A stretch of DNA of 30,424 nucleotides from assembly GCA_964585575.1 (NCBI GenBank), contig CAZPEM010000021.1, forward strand, positions 1-30,424, read 5' to 3'. The stretch is from UBA4655 sp964585575. GTDB lineage: Bacteria; Planctomycetota; Planctomycetia; Pirellulales; UBA1268. Both the position numbers and the translations under genes were made by a program. The notes under the pieces were generated by a model. It had not been told where the DNA came from. It did not search any database and was given only the letters and a program-made list of their open reading frames with translations. The stretch's first letter is position 1. Each line of letters starts with the position of its first letter. Below are positions 1-11,700 of this stretch, piece after piece.

Positions 1-2720
1 CTGTGTTCGTGGTGAGCGTGGTGGTCACTCCAGCGGCGGTGCTGGCGATCGTGAAGGTGTCGCCGCCGCTGCCGAGCTTGATGTCGAGCGTTTCGAGGTT
101 CGTGTAGCCGATGCCACTGGGATCGCTGCCGGCGGCGGTCATGCCGAGGCCGGTGAGTTCGGTGGCGGTGAGCGAGCCGGTGTTGCTGGCCGAGTCGGCG
201 GTGTCATCGACATTCAGCGTGTCGGTGCCGGTGCCGGCATCGAGCGTGAGCCTGGCAGTGATCGCGTTGACGTTGCCACCAGCCGCCGGGGCCAGGCTGC
301 CGATGTTGACCGTGTCGTTGTCGTCGCCGGTGTTCACGGTCGTGGCGGCGCCGATCGCCCGGACGTTCACCGTGTCGGCATCGTCGCCGGTGTTGACCGT
401 CGTGGCGGCACCCGTGCTGGTGATGAGCACGGTGTCACTGCCGGCGTTCGTGTTCACCGTTGTCGTGCCGCCGGTGGACTGGACCGTGACGGTGTCGTCG
501 CCGGCGTTCGTGGTGAGCGTGGTGGCCGCGGCGGCGGCGGTGCTTGCGATCGTGAACGAGTCGTTGCCGCTGCCGAGCTTGATGTCGAGTGTTTCGACGG
601 CCGAGTAGCCGATGCCACTGGGATCGCTGCCGGCGGCCGTCATGCCGAGGCCGGTGAGCTCGGTGGCGGTGAGGCTGCCGGTGTTGCCGGCCGAGTCGGC
701 CGTATCATCGACGTTCAGCGCGTCGGTGCCGGCTCCGGCGTCGAGTGTGAGCCGGGCCTTGATGTCGTTGGCCGTGCCGCCGGCGGCCGGGGCGAGGCTG
801 CCGACGTTGACCGTGTCGTTGTCGTCGCCCGTGTTCACGGCCGTCGCAGCGCCGATCGCGCGGACGTTGACCGTGTCGGCGTCCGTGCCGGTGTTGACCG
901 TCGTGGCGGCACCCGTGCCGGTGATGAGCACGGTGTCGCTGCCTGCGTTCGTGTTCACCGTCGTCGTGCCGGCGGTGGACTCGATCGTGACGGTGTCGGC
1001 TCCGGCATTCGTCGTGAGCGCGGTGGTCGTGCCGGTGGCGGTGCTCGCGATCGTGAACGTGTCGCCGCCGCTGCCGAGTTTGATGTCGAGGGTTTCGAGG
1101 TTGGCGTAGCCGATCCCACTGGGATCGCTGCCGGCGGCGGTCATGCCGAGGCCGGTGAGGTCGGTGGCGGTGAGCGAGCCGGTGTTGCCGGCCGAGTCGG
1201 CGGTGTCATCGACATTCAGCGTGTCGGTGCCGGTGCCGGCGTCGAGCGTGAGCCGGGCGGCGATCGCGTTGACGCTGCCACCAGCCGCCGGGGCCAGGCT
1301 GCCCACGTTCACCGTGTCGTTGCCGTCGCCGGCGTTGACCGTGGTGGCGGCACTGATCGCCCGGACGTTGACCGTGTCGGCGTCGTCGCCGGTGGTGACC
1401 GTCGTGGCGGCACCCGTGCCGGTGATGAGCACGGTGTCGCTGCCGCCGTTTGTGTGGACCGTGGTCGTGCCAGCGGTGGACTGGATCGTGACGGTGTCGT
1501 CGCCGGCGTTCGTGGTGAGCGTCGTGGTGGCTCCAGCGGCGGTGCTCGCGATCGTGAACGAGTCGTTGCCGCTGCCGAGCTTGATGTCGAGCGTCTCGAC
1601 GGCCGTGTAGTCGATTCCCGCGGTCATGCCGAGGCCGGTGAGGTCGGTGGCGGTGAGCGAGCCGGTGTTCGCCGCCGTGTCGGCCGTCTCGTCGATAGTC
1701 AGCTTGTCGCTGCCGGCACCGGCGTTGAGCGTGAGCCGGGCGACGATCGCGTTGACGCTGCCGCCTGAGGCCGGGGCGAGGCTGCCGACATTCACCGTGT
1801 CGTTGTCGTTGCCGGTGTTCACCGAAGTGGCACTGCCAACCGACTGAACGTTGACCACGTCGGCCCCGGCGTTCGTGTTGAGCGTGGTCGTCGCTCCCAC
1901 GGCGGTGCTCGCGATCGTGAACGTGTCGCTGCCACTGCCGAGCTTGATGTCGAGTGTTTCGACGTTCGCGTAGCTGATCCCAGTGGGGTCGCTGCCGGCG
2001 GCGGTCATGCCGAGGCCGGTGATCTCGGTGGCGGTGAGCGTGCCCGTGTTGCCGGCCGAGTCGGCCGTGTCGTCGATGGTGAGCGTGTCGGTGCCGGCCC
2101 CGACGTCGAGCGTGAGCCGGGCGGCGATCGCGTTGACGGTGCCGCCGGCTGTCGGAGCCAGGCTCCCGACGTTGACGGCGTCGTTTCCGTCGCCGGCATT
2201 CACGATTGTGGCCCCTCCGATCGCCCGGACGTTGACGGTGTCATTGCCGCCACGGGTCGCGATCGTACTCGTCGTTCCGGCAGCGGTGCTCGAGACCGTG
2301 AAGGTGTCGCCGCCGCTGCCGAGCGAGATTCCAGCCGTCTCGAGGTTCAAGTAGCCGATGCCGGCGGTCATGCCGAGGCCGGTGATCTCGGTGGCCGTGA
2401 GCGTGCCCGTATTCCCGACCGAGTCAGCCGTGTCATCGACGTTCAGCGTGTCGGTGCCGGTACCTCCATCAACGGTCAGCCGGGCCGCGATCGCATTGAC
2501 GTTGCCGCCGGAGGACGGCGCCAGGCTGCCGACATGTACCGTGTCGTTTCCGTCGCCCGTGTCGATCGAAAGCGGCGCCGAAATGGCGGTCACCGACACG
2601 GTGTCGCCACCAGTGCCGGTCGCAACCTTCGTCGTGGTGCCGGCATGCACGGCATCGATCCGCACGGTGTCGGCGGCCGTGCCGGTCGTCAGCTCCACCC
2701 CGCGGTCGAAGCCGTTGGCA
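1..2720 (-). repeat. Nested tandem repeat array, units of 501, 501, 483, 381 and 363 bp, continuing past the window edge
   Basis: Residues about 8875 to the edge. A conserved anchor (plus strand ATGCCGAGGCCGGTGA or near variants) occurs at 141, 642, 1143, 1626, 2007 and 2370, so consecutive units span 167, 167, 161, 127 and 121 residues. Each unit encodes RLTLDAGTGTDTLNVDDTAD, SLTATELTGLGMT, ETLDIKLGSG(N/S)D(S/T)FTIAST, then two to four sub-repeats of about 20 residues such as TTVNTGDDADTVNVRAIGA. Shorter units lack whole sub-repeats; the 18-bp difference (483) matches loss of a six-residue AGSDPS-like piece. The first bases of the window already lie inside another copy, so the copy number is a minimum. 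The units probably form beta-helix coils. Confidence 0.93.
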
Positions 2721-5700
2721 GAACGGTAGGTGACGAGCACGGGAGCGATGCCGGTGAGCTGCATGAACGTCGCGCCGTCGCGTACCACCGCCGATTGCAC
2801 GACGTTCATCGCCGTGGCCGTGCCACCGGCGTCCACGGCAAGCCGGTTGCTGCCCGTGCCCGCGGCGATCGTCAGCGCGCCGGCGAGCTGGTCGGTGGTG
2901 CGTGCCTCGTCGCCGACGAGGAACGTGTTGCGGCCGTCGCCCGCCGTGACGTTCACGATGCCGGTCGGCGTGCCGGTGATCCGCACCTCGTTGTCGCCGT
3001 CGCCGAGATCAAGGTTGTAGACCTCGAACGTGCCCGCCTCCGCGTGGATGCCGCCAACGCTCGCCCCCGTCACGCTCACCACCTGGAAGGCGTTCTGCGT
3101 CGCCACCGTCTGGACCACCGAAGCGCCATCGGGCGTGAAGTCGGTGGAGGCGGTCGTGACGCCGGCCGCCTTCGTGATCGTGAAGGTTTCCTGATACCGC
3201 CGCAGCTCGGCGATCAGGCTGCTCGTGCCGTTGAACTCATCGACCGTCTGGGCGGCCCTTGTGGGCGTGCGGGTGAGCACGTCGAGAGTGATGCCGCTCA
3301 GTTCACCGAGGAGCCTGTACTGCCGATCGAGCGTCTTTTGGAGCGTGGTGACGCGAGCCCGGTCCTTCTCCAGGTCTCCGCTGATCGCGGTCACTTTCGC
3401 ATTCAGCGACGCGATCTCCGACACGAGCGCCGCGCGGGCGTTTGTCGCGGAAGTCCTCAGCGTGAGGGCCCTCGAGTAGTCGGCATCGGCCGCATCCCGC
3501 TGGGCCTTTGCCTGAATGTAGGAAGGAAACGTGGTGTAGTCGAACGTGATCGTGCGTACGAATGACAGGAACCCGATCTGTATCAAGAAACGCGAGGTAT
3601 TGCGGAGTGAGGTATCGATGGCGGTGAAGCCAGCCGCCGCCGCCTGCTTGCGGGCCGCGAAGAACGCGACCGCCTCGTCGTTGCGCCGGATCACGTCATC
3701 CATCTTCGCCCGATCGGCGACGAGCGATGCGATCTGCGCGGTGTACTGGGCCTCGAGGGCCGCCCGGTCCACCTGGCTGGTGAGCTTCTCCAGGTTGTCG
3801 AGGTTCGCGAGATAGCTCCGCTTGAACGACAGGAAGTCGAACGACTCTCTGGCGTTGTCGAGGAAGATGTCGAACTTCACCATGCCGCGACGGACGTCGC
3901 GGAGCCTGTCGAAGCCGGTGCCGCGGTAGGTGGGCAGCGTGCGGGCGACCGCGTCGGCCCGTTCGTAGGCGGCGATGGCCTGCTTGAAGCCTGCATTGTC
4001 GAACAGGTCGACCGCCTGGTCGAACGTCGGGCTCGTCCGGGCCCGGTAGGTCGCGGCGAGCGTGAATGCGGACGCCTCGGGAATCGCATCGAGCAGGTCC
4101 TTGGCGGCGGTGATCCCCGCCAGCGGGTCCGTGAACGCCAGATCCCCTGCCAGTCCGAGCCGCTCGAGATCCACCGACGCGACCGTGTCACTCGCCGAGG
4201 CGGTGAGCGAAGCCCCGAGGAAGGCACGCAGCGCGTCGATCGCCGGTGCGATCGTCGGCAGGCCGGCCGCCATGGCGGCCGCCGTCGTCGTGGACTTGAC
4301 CTGGGCGAGCAGAGTCCGGACGGAGTCGATCTGCGAGAGTGTCGGCGCGGCCGCCGTGTCGAACTCACTGCGGATGGTCGTGAAGCGATTCTTGACCGAC
4401 TGGGCCGTTTCGATCGTCCGCTTGGCGGCGTCGGTCGCCCGCATGCCCCCTGCGATGAGCTGCCCGAAGGTCGAGAGGTCGCCGGCTGTGAGCGTGGCCT
4501 GAAGCAACTCCTCCTGGCCTTCGATCCGCGTTGACACGTCGGCGAGTTTGTCGTCGATCGCATTTTGGACATCGATCGTCTTCCGGATCGATAACAGCAC
4601 CCGCCACCACACAAGCGGAAGCCCCGGCAACACGGACATCGCCGGATTTGTGATGAGATCGGCCGCGGTGACCAGCGAGCCGAGAACGTATGGCGCTGAT
4701 GGGTTGCCCGTGAACTCGATCCGCCGCACCCCCCGCTGCCTGAGGTATGCATCGAGCCGGCTCCTATCGGCAGACGCAGCGGCAGCCGCACCGGCGTTGG
4801 CCGCCGATTGCCGCTCGACCGACGCCCGCTCCACCAGCAGGTTGCCGTAGTCGGAGAGCGAATCCAGCAGGTCAGCCGTCACGTTGGCCACCTGCTCGGC
4901 CACGAGTCCATCGACGGCTGCACGGAACGCGCCGCGGACGCTGGCAAGCGTGGCGTCGATCCCGGCAATCGCAGCGTCGCGGGCGGATCCCGCGATCGAC
5001 GTGAGGTAGCCCGCATCGATGTCGCTGCCGAGCCGGGCATAGCCGAGCGCCGTCGCTCGCATCGTGTCGCGGATCTGCAGGTTCTCCGCCGCGGTGATCG
5101 ACCTGAACTCGAGCGCGTTGGTGAGCTTGTTCGTCCGCTCGGATTCGAACGTGCGCTGCACCGTGTTGCGATCGACCGCCACGCTCGCATTGGCCGCATC
5201 GGCCTCCGCGCGGACCGTCACCGTGTCGGTGCCGAGACCGCCGAAGAGGAACAGATCGCTGCCGATGCCGGCCACGGAGCCAGACCCGACCTGGAACGTG
5301 TCGTCGCCGGCATTGCCGTAGAGGAAGGTCTTTCCGCCGATCGCCAGGATCGTGAAGGTGTCCGCGAGGCTTCCGCCCTGCACGACCGTCTTGCCCGCAT
5401 ACACGCCATCGGCGAGGGTGAAGGCGTTGGCCCGTGCCGTGGGCAGAAGCACCTCGACTTCGTCCATCCCCTGGAGGTGGACGTAGGTGGGCTGATCGAC
5501 GACGCGGACGGTGTCCCACGCCGTGTTGGAAACGACCGTGGCCGTCTTCACGTAGCCCGACTGCGCCGCCACCGGCACCGGGCTCGCGGTGACGAGCGTG
5601 ACGCCGATCAGGTCGCGGAAGGTGGTGTTGTCCCTGATCACCGTGGCATAGGTGCCCTTCCAGGCGATCGTCCGGCCGGCGGCGTCGGCGATCGACGAGA

Positions 5701-8700
5701 TGTCGCGGTAGGGCGTCGTCTGGCTCGGGTCGGGGTTTGGGGTCTCCTGGACATTTACCGTGTAGCCCGTCCCCACGAGGAAGTCGCGGAGCTGCTGGAG
5801 CGTCGAGACCGGCTGCTGTGAACTGTCGAGCGTGTTCTGGAACGACGCATAGCCGATGCCGGCTGGGATCGTGACCGTCTCCGTGGCGGAGCCGGCGAGG
5901 GCCTGGAGCCGCTGCACGAGGCCTGGGTCGAAATACCTGGCGGTGAAGCCGATCTGGTTGACGAGGAATCCGTCGGCCGTGCCCACCAGCCGCGACCGCG
6001 CGGTGGCCGACATGGGGGCCGTCTGCGAGAGGAGGTCGGTCCGCGCACCGGCCGCCACGACCGCCGTGGGGAGCACGAGCCGGGTTCCATCCGTCTCCAG
6101 CTGCCACCGCTTCAGCGACTTGTCGTCGAGGAACAGGTTCGTCGCACCGCGCGAGTGGTCGAAGACGACGTTGTCGAGCATGCCGGCAGGATCCTGGATC
6201 ATCACGGGGCTCTTGATGCCCGAGAGGGCATCTGCGGCCGGCACCGTGATGTCCCGCGTCGTGGCCGGCGTCGTCACGTCGTAGGGCACGACCCTGGTGG
6301 CCTTCTTCACCGACTGAATTCCGCGGCCCGCCGAGATCGAGGTGACGCCGGCGGGGTCGTAGCCGTTCGTGCTCGCGAACCGAGTTGCCTTCACCGCCGG
6401 GAACGAGAGGCTCGCCTCGCGGGCGGGCCCGCCGAAGGTCACCGTGTCGCTCCCCGCGCCGAGGTTGATGACGAGATCGGCCACGGGGCCGAGATCGACC
6501 CCCTGCACGTAGACCTTGTCGTCGCCCGGCCCCGTGAGCAGTTGGATCCGCTGCACGTTCGTGACCGAGTCGAGCTTGACGCCCGCGCCGTAGATCCGCT
6601 GCACGACAGCGCCGGCGACGACCTCCGTGTAGATGTAGAACGTGTCGCTGAGCACGGTGCCGACGAGCGCGAGCGAATTGAACCCGGTGCCGCCGTCGAT
6701 GTTGATTCGCGCGTTCTGGACGTAGGCCAGCGAGTCGATGTCGACCTCGCGGGTGTCGTTGGTCGTCTGGGTTTCGTCGCTCTCCGCGCCGGTCTGTCCG
6801 CTCACGTTCGTGAGCCCCGCCGACACCTGCCGGACCTCGTCGGACTCGTCGAGCGTGAGGAGCGCCTTGATGTAGAACGTGTCGTCGCCGTTGTCACCGA
6901 AGAGCGAGATGTCGGCGACGGTGTGGTTGACCTCGAAGTAGTCGTCGCCACCGCCGCCGTAGAACGAGGCCGCGTAGGAGGCGCCGTGGGTGATCTCCGT
7001 CACCACGCTCACCTCCTGGCCGTCTGCACGCACGGTCTCGGTGCCGAGAATCGATCCCACGAAGAAGGCGTCGTCGCCACCGAGGCCGTAGACATTGAGC
7101 GACGTGGCGGTGTCGTCGGCCAGGAAGGTGTCGTTGGCGTTGCCGCCATACACGATGATTCGCTCGACGAGCGAGTAGTTGAGGATCTCGAGACCGTCCG
7201 ACGCCCCGAGCCCGGGCGTCACCGCCGCCTGGAAGACGTTGTTCGACCCGGCGATCGAATCGAAATCCTGCGAGGTCAGTCCGCCGCCACCGTCGGGCTT
7301 GCGGGCGATGATCAGCCCGTCACCGTGATTGCCGTAGGCGGCCCAGCGATCGGCGGAGAAAACGGCGTCGGCGTCCTGATCCTGCTCGTAGACCGTGTCG
7401 AGTTGGATCACGTTGGCCGCGGCGGCGAGGCCGCGGTAGTCGAGCGTGTCGATCCCGTCGGTGCCCGAATCGGCGAGCCGGATGAACGAGACCCCCGACG
7501 CCACCGCGAAGAGCCGGTTCACGACGTAGCGGTCGCCGCTGCCGCCGCCGTCGAGATCGAGCGTGCGGTCGCCCGTGCCGCCGACGCCCCCCTGGCTCTC
7601 GAGACGGTCGCTGCCCGAGCCGGTGAACACGCTCGTCAAGCCCGCGGCGATGCTCTCGACCGTCACGTCGTCGTTGCCCGAGCCCGTGCGGATCGACACG
7701 CTCTGGAAGTTGCCGTAGTCGATCCCCGCGTCGGCCGTGAGACCGGTTACCTGCGTGGCCGTGATCCTGACCGTGGCCGCCGTCGCGAGGCCGCCGGCGT
7801 CGATCGCCAACGTGTCGCTGCCGGCATTGCCGGCGAGCACGAGCCGGCCGCGGATGGCGGCGAGCGTGCCGAGGCTGTCGGTGAGCAGGGCCGTGTCGCT
7901 GCCCACCGCGACGACGTCCGCCCCGGCCCCGGTATCGAGCGTCGTCGTGCCGGCCGAGGATCCCGCCACGGTGAGCGTGTCGCCGCCGCCGCCGAGCGAG
8001 ATGCCGAGGGTCGTGAGCCGGGCGTAGTCGAGCCGCCCACCCGTGCCGAAGGGGCCCGTGAACGAGGTCGCCGTGACCGTGCCGCGGATTGCCTGGGTGT
8101 TCGCCGTGTCGTCGAGCGTGGCGGCGGTCGTGCCGCTGGAGGTCGCACCGCGGACGGTAAGCGCGGCCCGGATCCCGGCAAGCGAGCCCGACTCGCCGAC
8201 GGCGACGGTCGCGGAGCCACTGCCGGAGGCCGCCGCGCCGACGTCGATCGTGGTCGCACCGGCAATTCGCTTCACAGTGATCGTGTCGGTGCCGCCGCCG
8301 GTATTCACGGCGACCGATCCCGAATGGGTGTTCTGAATGTCGAGCGAGTTGGCGAAGTTGCCGGTCGCAATCCGCACCGCCTCGAGCCCGACGAAACTGG
8401 TCGAGTTCGCGAGCCGCAGGCCGGTGAGCGAGCCGGCATCGAGCACGAGGCTCGTTGCGCGGCCGGAGGTGTTGACGGCGAGCGTGTCGACGCCGATCGT
8501 GTCGACGATCGTGCGGGTCATCTGGAACGACCGCGTGGCCACGTCGAGCCGCTGGCGATACACCTCGATCGTGGCGGCCCGGTTGGCGGCGGCGTCGTAG
8601 CCGGCCGTGCCCGGGGCGGTGCCGTTGTCGTCCACCGTGGGCACCGCCGGCCGGTTCCTCGCCTCGGTGTCGAGCCCCTGCGTGTCGAAGTAGATAAGCG

Positions 8701-11700
8701 GCGCGGTGTTGGAGTCGGTCTGCGCCATGAGCTTGTTGGGCGACGCGATCTCCGACTTGCGGCCGAGGTGGTCGTAGAAGAGCGGCACCGCGTAGCCCGA
8801 CCGGTTGCCGTTGTCGATCACGACCGAGGGGCTGGCGAGGCTCGTCGTGCGGCGGCCCGAGGCGTCGGTGTAGAGCCGCACCGCCCTGCCGCTCGAGTTC
8901 GTGTTGTCGGTGACGATCCGCTGGGCGTTGCCGGTCGGCTCGAGCGTGGGATTGCCGTTCGCGTCGTCGTAGAGCGGCTCATTGGTGACGAGAATCGCCC
9001 GGCGGACGCCCTGCGCCGCGTCGGTCGTCGCCATTCCGGTCGCGGTGATGTAGAGCGGGTTGCCCGCGGCATCCGTCCGCTGGATGCCCCGCCGCCAGTC
9101 GGGGATCGAGGTTACGACGGTCGTGAGATTGCCGTTGGCATCGAGATAGAGCGGCTGATCGGCGAAGGACGGCGTGCCCACGACCATCAGCGGCCGCAGG
9201 TCCGAATCGACGAGCTTCTCGGTCGTGATCTCCCACTGGCCGATGCTGTTGCGCCGCTGGTAGAGCGGCACGCTTATCGCGTTGTGCGGATCGATCACGA
9301 TCGTCGCCCCAGCAACAATCGTGGTCGTGGAGAGCCGGCCGTCCGGGAGCCGGTAATAGCCCATCTGCTGGTAGCCGCGGGCCTGATAGCCGCGGTCGGC
9401 GAGCGGCGTGGCGACCTGCTTGTTGCCGCTGGCATTGAACTGGATCGGCAGGTGGGCCGCGACGGACGTGCCCGAGGCGGCTACGAGGCCGGACCCGGGC
9501 ACGAGCGTGCCGGCCGACCAATTGGAGATCGTTCCCGAATGCACGTAGAACGGCACGACCGTCGCCGGACGCTGGGCGATCTGGAGGGCCTGCACGCCGG
9601 TGTCGGTGGTCGTGAGCCGGCCCCGGCTGTCCACGAAGAGCGGCGCGGCGAGGCCGCTCGTGTTGGCAAGGTCGATCACGAACAGAGGCTTGCCCGTGTC
9701 GGTGAGCGACAGGTTGCCCTGGAGATCCTCGTAGAGCCGTGCGCGAGCGGGGTTGGCATTGTCGATCACGATCGTGCCGCCGCCGCCCGTGTAGCCCCGC
9801 ATCGCGTAGCCGCGGAGTTGGAAGCCCCGTTCGACGTAGCCCGTGGCCTGCGTGCCGCGGCGCTGGATCGCGTCGTAGATGGGAAGCCCCGACGGGTCGG
9901 AGAGATCGACCGCCTGGAGGTCGAGGTAGCGGAGCGGCGTGGCGGCCGAGCCGACCTTCACGGCGAGCGACGCGGCGATCGACGCGAGCGTCTCGGCGGC
10001 CGACGTCACCGTATGCGAATGCGTCGTGGGCCCGAGCGAGAGCGACCAGATGGAGCCGACCGTCACCGTGCCGCTGAACTGGAACTGGACCACCGCCTCG
10101 TCGATCGCGCCGGTGAACTCGGCGGCCGTGTCGAAGCCCTTGACCACCCGGGCCGTGAACGACCGTGCCCGCGAGATCACGAGTGTGCCGGGGCGGGTCG
10201 CGTCGAGGTCGATCGTGTAGCCGGCGCTCGCCGCGACCGCCTTCGTGCGGAGGGCCGCCGCCACCGTCGCCAGCGTATCGGTCGCCGAGGACGTGTGGCT
10301 GAAATTCACCCCGTCGAGCGCGAGCGTCCAATCCTCGCCTGCCGCCACGAATCCCGTGAGCGAGACCTCCACTCGGGTCCAGAACACGTCGAGCGGCTTT
10401 TCAAGCACGTCCACGCCCGGGCCGCCGTCCACGGACGGGAACGTGCCGCGGACCGCGACGTGGGCCGTGCGCGATGCCGAGAGGAGCTTCTCCTTGAACT
10501 GCGGTGCGGGGTTCGCGACCGTGCTGCCTGCGGTGCCGGTCGCCACCGACGGCACGGCCGCCACGATCGGGTCGTGGAACGACGGTACGTAGTTAAGGCC
10601 GACCGTCTGCTCGTAGATCTCGGCGTTGCCGTCGAACACGAGGCTGCCGAGCACTTCCGCGGCGAGCGACTCGTCGGCGTCGATCACCACCTGGTCGCTG
10701 CCGGCCCCGCCGAGCACCGTCGTCGGTCCCGGGAGGGCCGTGATCGTCACGGCATCATCACCGTCGCCGAGCGACAGGCGGGTCGTGAGCGACAGGCCAT
10801 CGATCGGCCGGGCGTCGATCCGGAACGTGTCGGCCTCGCTTCCGAGCAGCAGGTCGAACCCGCGGATGTTCTGGGCGAGCACGCCCGCAGTCGCCAGGCC
10901 GAGGCCGGTGAGCTTGAAGAACGTCGTCGAACCGGAGCCGTCGCCGCCGGCCACGCTCGTGTTCGCCAGCCGCCCGGAGAGCGGCCCCGTCGCATCCTGG
11001 GCGTAGACCATGAGCCGGTCGTTTTCGTTGGCCGCGCTGCCGCCGTCGATCCGCAGGTCGCCCTGGATCGCATCGAGCCGCCGCACCGCGTCCACCGAGA
11101 GCGAGAAGGCGTCGGGCGTGATCGTGATCGGCGGCGGCGTGACGATCCGCGGCTCGGGGTAGACCTCGGCGCCGATCTCCGCCGTGAGAGCCGGCATGGT
11201 GAAGGTGAAGTTGATGTAGGGGTCGAAGAACCACCACCGTCCCCAGCTGATCGACCAGCGGACCGAAGCCCGCGTGGCGTTGATGATCCCCTGCAGTCCG
11301 CTGCCGTAGCGGTCGTCCTGGTACTTGACGTCGAAGTACCGGGCGGAGGCCTTGTTGTCGGCATACCACTGGTTGACCCACGACGTCACCGTGTTGGCGA
11401 GGAAGTCGTTGACGCTCCCGCCGTTGCCCGGCCGGATGATGAACTCCCAGGCGGCGCGGTTGCCCCAGAACCGCATCCGCCTCGAATAGCCGATGGCCGG
11501 CAGCGTCTTCGTCGTGAACTCGATGACCGGCGGATCCTGCACCGTGAACGACGGCGGCTGGTAGGTGACCGGCGACGGCTGGAAGAAGAGCGGCGGGGCG
11601 TCGCCACCGAGGTAGACGATGTCGTCTCCCGAGCCGCCGGCGATTTCGATCTTGAGGTCGCCGGGCGCCCCGAGCACGTAGATGCGATCGGCGCCGCCGC

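Noticed and set aside
1..2720. Possible CRISPR or non-coding satellite array
   Set aside because: The units are up to 501 bp, in-frame, protein-coding, and lack short direct repeats with unique spacers.
3546..3815. Small plus-strand open frame near an AT-richer patch
   Set aside because: It lies fully inside the helical region of the giant gene, has no ribosome binding site that I can see, and its product shows no recognisable feature.
4590..4680. Transmembrane anchor of the giant protein
   Set aside because: The hydrophobic stretch is short, contains two Pro and two Trp, and lies within a helical region; a membrane span is possible but not supported enough to annotate.
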